From contig DFLT01000007.1 in assembly GCA_002375465.1 (NCBI GenBank), positions 186,001-250,000 of the forward strand: DNA of 64,000 nucleotides. Direction: 5' to 3'. This document shows positions 61,088-64,000 of the stretch, in pieces. The stretch is from Alphaproteobacteria bacterium UBA3612. Its GTDB lineage: Bacteria > Pseudomonadota > Alphaproteobacteria > Sphingomonadales > Sphingomonadaceae. Within the stretch, counting starts at the first letter, position 1, and each line of letters begins with the position of its first letter. The position numbers and the translations under genes are program-made. The notes under the pieces are model-generated. The model worked only from the letters and a program-made list of their open reading frames with translations, did not search any database and had not been told where the DNA came from.

Positions 61088-61912
61088 TCATTCTGTCATT
61101 GCCCAGCCGATCGTTCGGGTCAGCCCCCGCGATCCGATGCGGACCGCGCTGCGTTCGCCGGGCATCCAGCGAACGCCGTGCAGACGCTGCGCCCAATCGG
61201 GCAGCACGTCCTGACCCGAGCGCATCAGCAGGTCCACAACCGGCTGCAGCGCCGGCTTTTGCGCGCGATGGGCAAGAAGGGCCGCAGAAATCTCCCTTAC
61301 CCGCGCGTCGACAAGAAGCTCGGACCGGACATCGCGCAGAAAGCGCTCGGCCATGGCCTTGTCCGCCGGCACGTCGCGGGCGCCCAGCCGTTCCGCCACC
61401 ACAGCATTTTCGGCAAAATAGCGGTCCTGGTCGCTACGCGTCATATTCGGTTCTCGATAGCGTCTCCAGGCGGCCAGGAAACTGATCAGTTCGGTGACAT
61501 GTACCCAGTTGAGAAGGTGCGGATCGTTGGCGCTGTAGGGCGTTCCGTCCGGCAAGGTCCCGTTGACGCGATCGTGAACGGTCCTGACGCGCATGATTGC
61601 CGCCTCCGCATCTTCCGTCTGGCCGTAGGTGGTCATGGCAATGAACCGGGCCGTACGCCGCAGCCGTCCCAGCATGTCCGCCCGAAAATTGGAATGGTCC
61701 CACACACCGCCCAGCGCGCCCGGATGCAGCATTTGCAACAGCAGGGCGGATATGCCGCCGATCATCATGGTGGCAACATCGCCATGAACGCGGCGCGCTA
61801 CGGCATGTTCGGGAAAGAGGCCGATGCCCCTTTTGAAATCGTTCCTGCGCGCGTCGTCAGATGCGAACATGGCACGGATTTCATGGGCGATGCTGTGCCG
61901 GATCGGATTCAC
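61088..61912 (-). CDS. MpaB-like oxygenase (DUF2236)
   Basis: A 274-residue DUF2236/MpaB-type protein. The family run GISALLLQMLHPGALGGVWDH holds a conserved His, and WVHVTELISFL a second. Members include latex-clearing protein and mycophenolic-acid oxygenase, which use heme; the substrate here is unknown. The start is GTG at 61912. It is divergent from the phosphotransferase. Confidence 0.85.
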   Translation of the reverse strand: MNPIRHSIAHEIRAMFASDDARRNDFKRGIGLFPEHAVARRVHGDVATMMIGGISALLLQMLHPGALGGVWDHSNFRADMLGRLRRTARFIAMTTYGQTEDAEAAIMRVRTVHDRVNGTLPDGTPYSANDPHLLNWVHVTELISFLAAWRRYREPNMTRSDQDRYFAENAVVAERLGARDVPADKAMAERFLRDVRSELLVDARVREISAALLAHRAQKPALQPVVDLLMRSGQDVLPDWAQRLHGVRWMPGERSAVRIGSRGLTRTIGWAMTE

Positions 61913-62084
61913 GAGAATGGTTCCTAATGCAAAATCTCGGTCGACGCGCCCCCAGCGACAATATGCGCCGCACTTTCAGGGCCGTTAGCGCGCGACCCTG
62001 TGATTTTCGTCCATTCGGCAGGTCACACCCTTTCCAATCGGCTTTGTGCGGGGCACAAGCGGCACAGGTTCTAGGGAGGCCATG

Positions 62085-63152
62085 ATGAGCGACAGGCAGG
62101 AGCGTTTTTCCGGCACGCAGGAGGTTCGGGAAGCGCACCGCTTCGACGAGGCGCGGCTGACGCGCTGGATGACGGAGAATATCGACGGTTTTGCCGGCCC
62201 CTTGCAGGTCGCCCAATTCAAGGGGGGACAGTCCAATCCCACCTATCAACTCGTCACGCCCGGCAAGACCTATGTCCTGCGGCGAAAGCCGCCTGGGAAG
62301 CTGTTGAAATCCGCCCACGCCGTCGACCGGGAATATCGGGTCATCACCGCCCTGGGAGGGGCCGATTTCCCTGTTCCCCGCACCTACGGCCTGTGCACGG
62401 ACGAGGATGTCATCGGCACATGGTTCTACGTCATGGATATGGCGGAGGGGCGGATTTTCTGGGACACCGCCTTCCCCGACGTCCCCGATTCCGAGCGACG
62501 CGACTATTTCGATGCGATGAACGCCACCATCGCGCAACTGCACAGCTATGAACCGGATGCCATTGGCCTGGGGGATTATGGCCGACATGGCGAATATCTG
62601 GCGCGCCAGATCGCGCGGTGGGGCGGCCAGTACAAGGCGGACGAGGAAGCCGGTCATTTCGAGGAGATGGACCGGCTGTACGAATGGCTGGCCGCAAACA
62701 TTCCAGGGGAGGAGGAAACCCGCGTCGTCCACGGTGATTTCCGCGCCGACAACATGGTGTTCCACCCGACGGAGCCGCGTGTCATCGCCGTGCTGGACTG
62801 GGAATTGTCCACGCTGGGCGATCCGCTGGCGGATTTTACCTATCATGCCATGATGTACCGGATGCCGCCCACATTCACGGCGGGGCTGGCGGGGCGAGAC
62901 CTGGCGGCGCAAAACATTCCCAGCGAGCAGGAATATGTTGAGGCATATTGCCGCCGGACGGGGCGCACGACGGTACCCAACACCGATTATTACATGGCGT
63001 TCAACATGTTTCGCGTGACGGCCATCATCCACGGAATCAAGGGGCGCTACATTCGCGGCACCGCCTCCAGCAAACATGCCGCCACCATGGCGGAACAGGT
63101 CGAGCCCCTGGGGCGATTGGCCTGGGAACAAGCAAAGAAAGCAGGAGCCTGA
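62085..63152 (+). CDS. APH-type phosphotransferase family protein (ACAD10-like)
   Basis: A 355-residue aminoglycoside/choline-kinase-fold protein. The Brenner motif VVHGDFRADNMVFH and the metal site VLDWELSTLGDPLADF are present, with FKGGQSNPTYQL in the nucleotide loop. The subgroup is linked to acyl-CoA dehydrogenases that act on hydroxyacyl-CoA, not to drug resistance. ATG at 62085 has GGGAGG 5 bases upstream and is better than the ATG at 62082. Confidence 0.9.
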   Translation: MSDRQERFSGTQEVREAHRFDEARLTRWMTENIDGFAGPLQVAQFKGGQSNPTYQLVTPGKTYVLRRKPPGKLLKSAHAVDREYRVITALGGADFPVPRTYGLCTDEDVIGTWFYVMDMAEGRIFWDTAFPDVPDSERRDYFDAMNATIAQLHSYEPDAIGLGDYGRHGEYLARQIARWGGQYKADEEAGHFEEMDRLYEWLAANIPGEEETRVVHGDFRADNMVFHPTEPRVIAVLDWELSTLGDPLADFTYHAMMYRMPPTFTAGLAGRDLAAQNIPSEQEYVEAYCRRTGRTTVPNTDYYMAFNMFRVTAIIHGIKGRYIRGTASSKHAATMAEQVEPLGRLAWEQAKKAGA

Positions 63153-63157
63153 TAGAT

Positions 63158-63865
63158 ATGCATGAGTATGAGATCGAAACGCCGGTCGGTGACGTCAATC
63201 TGAAAAGCCTGGTGGTGGTGCCCGATGGCGACGGCCCTTTCCCCGCGGTTTTGATCTTTCCGCAATGGTCCGGTCGATCCCCCCATGAGGAGGACCATGC
63301 GCGCAAGCTGGCCCGGCAGGGCTATGTGGCCGTCGCGACCGACCTGTTCGGTGACAAGAAGCGCGGCGCCTCTGACGAAGAAAATCAGGCGCTGATCACG
63401 CCGCTGCTGAATAACCGGGAGGTGTTGAGGCAGCGGTTGCTGGCTCTGGTCGATGCGGTCGGCGGACAGAAGGAAGTCGATGCCGGTCGGCTCGCGGCGT
63501 GCGGCTATTGCTTCGGCGGGCTTTGCGCTCTCGACACCGCACGCGCGGGTGCGGCGGTGCGCGGGGTTGCCAGTTTCCACGGCCTGTTCGCGGCGCCGGA
63601 GGGGCTCGACACGCCGCAGATCACTGCCAGCATTGCCGTTTATCACGGGTGGGACGACCCGATGGCGCCGCCTGAACATGTGGTGCAGCTCGGCAAGGAA
63701 CTGTCGGAGCGAGGGGCCGATTGGTACCTGACCGCCTATGGCAATGCGGTCCACGCCTTCACGAACAAGGATGCCGACGCCAAGGCCGATGGGAAGGCAT
63801 ATGATCCCAAGGCAGATCAGCGCAGCTGGCGAGACTTTCTGGGGTTCCTGAACGAGCTTTTCTAG
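63158..63865 (+). CDS. Dienelactone hydrolase-family protein
   Basis: A 235-residue alpha/beta hydrolase. The catalytic triad is readable as Cys in GYCFGGLCALD, Asp in YHGWDDPMAPP and His in GNAVHAFTN. Family members hydrolyse dienelactones or related esters. It lies 5 bp after the phosphotransferase gene, probably cotranscribed. No aromatic degradation genes are near, so a detoxifying or general esterase role is possible. Confidence 0.92.
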   Translation: MHEYEIETPVGDVNLKSLVVVPDGDGPFPAVLIFPQWSGRSPHEEDHARKLARQGYVAVATDLFGDKKRGASDEENQALITPLLNNREVLRQRLLALVDAVGGQKEVDAGRLAACGYCFGGLCALDTARAGAAVRGVASFHGLFAAPEGLDTPQITASIAVYHGWDDPMAPPEHVVQLGKELSERGADWYLTAYGNAVHAFTNKDADAKADGKAYDPKADQRSWRDFLGFLNELF

Positions 63866-63932
63866 ATTTTCGGAGCGGCTGGCTGCTGCTGGCGTCTGGC
63901 AGGGGAATAGCGTGCCGGAATAAGGCGGGGCG

Positions 63933-64000
63933 CTATTCCTGCTCGTGTCTTTCATCGATCGCACTCGCCAGTATCTTGTCGATCTTGTGCCCATCCAGAT
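63933..64000 (-). CDS. C-terminal fragment of an unidentified protein
   Basis: The minus strand reads into the window edge and ends at a TAG (63935–63933) after about 22 residues that include GHKIDKILASAIDERHEQ. It could be the end of a longer coding gene. Too short to identify. Confidence 0.4.
   Translation of the reverse strand, partial: LDGHKIDKILASAIDERHEQE

Noticed and set aside
62085..63152. Aminoglycoside phosphotransferase resistance gene
   Set aside because: It belongs to the ACAD10-like branch of the fold, associated with acyl-CoA metabolism.

Overview
The window looks like a contiguous chromosomal segment of an alphaproteobacterium, most likely order Sphingomonadales. The signs are high G+C, the ribosomal super-cluster without rpsD or rpmJ, a ChvG/ChvI–HprK–PTS module next to pckA, a crtY-I-B-W carotenoid cluster with crtZ, a PEP-CTERM protein and a Gly/Arg-rich S5. 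Genus cannot be settled by eye. No insertion sequence, prophage, CRISPR array or rRNA gene was seen; one tRNA-Thr(GGU) is present.

Layout. 1–1.2 kb: 3' end of a xanthine dehydrogenase-family molybdenum hydroxylase. 1.3–5.5 kb: DNA-repair island (radical SAM protein, DUF4130–UdgX fusion, RmuC), with a perfect alphaproteobacterial LexA box in front of each of its two transcription units. 5.5–13.5 kb: RNA methyltransferase, then HPr, EIIA, RapZ, HprK, ChvG and ChvI on the minus strand, with a receiver protein and pckA diverging. 13.5–17.4 kb: J-domain protein, two small metal-binding proteins, M20 amidohydrolase, threonine aldolase. 17.5–25.4 kb: an AT-rich PEP-CTERM gene behind a perfect sigma-54 promoter, then crtY, crtI, crtB, crtW (+) facing a sulfotransferase and crtZ (-), then a lipoprotein. 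25.4–30.4 kb: acyl-CoA dehydrogenase, LytS/LytTR-type two-component pair, ferredoxin, AlkA-like glycosylase, MtgA.

30.5–49.9 kb: str, S10, spc and alpha ribosomal clusters in one direction (rpsL to rplQ, with fusA, tuf, secY, adk, rpoA). A promoter-like element, three hairpins and an intrinsic terminator lie ahead of rpsL, suggesting an attenuated leader or a small RNA. 50–64 kb: ubiG, DUF2093 protein, M23 peptidase lipoprotein, a trehalose operon (otsB–GH15–otsA), MFS transporter, a membrane protein of unknown function, tRNA-Thr, M24 aminopeptidase P, TauE/SafE permease, MpaB-like oxygenase, phosphotransferase and dienelactone hydrolase.

Functional links. CrtB, CrtI and CrtY would make beta-carotene from GGPP, and CrtW plus CrtZ would give ketolated and hydroxylated xanthophylls. 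The sulfotransferase directly after crtZ is a candidate carotenoid-sulfating enzyme. The ChvG/ChvI–PTS–PckA block probably couples envelope sensing and carbon status to gluconeogenesis. The LexA boxes suggest that the rSAM/UdgX pair and RmuC are damage-inducible. The most rewarding leads are these SOS sites, the sigma-54 promoter of the PEP-CTERM gene, the rpsL leader, the sulfotransferase, and two genes of one operon (HPr, ChvG) that lack a conventional start codon where the family expects it.
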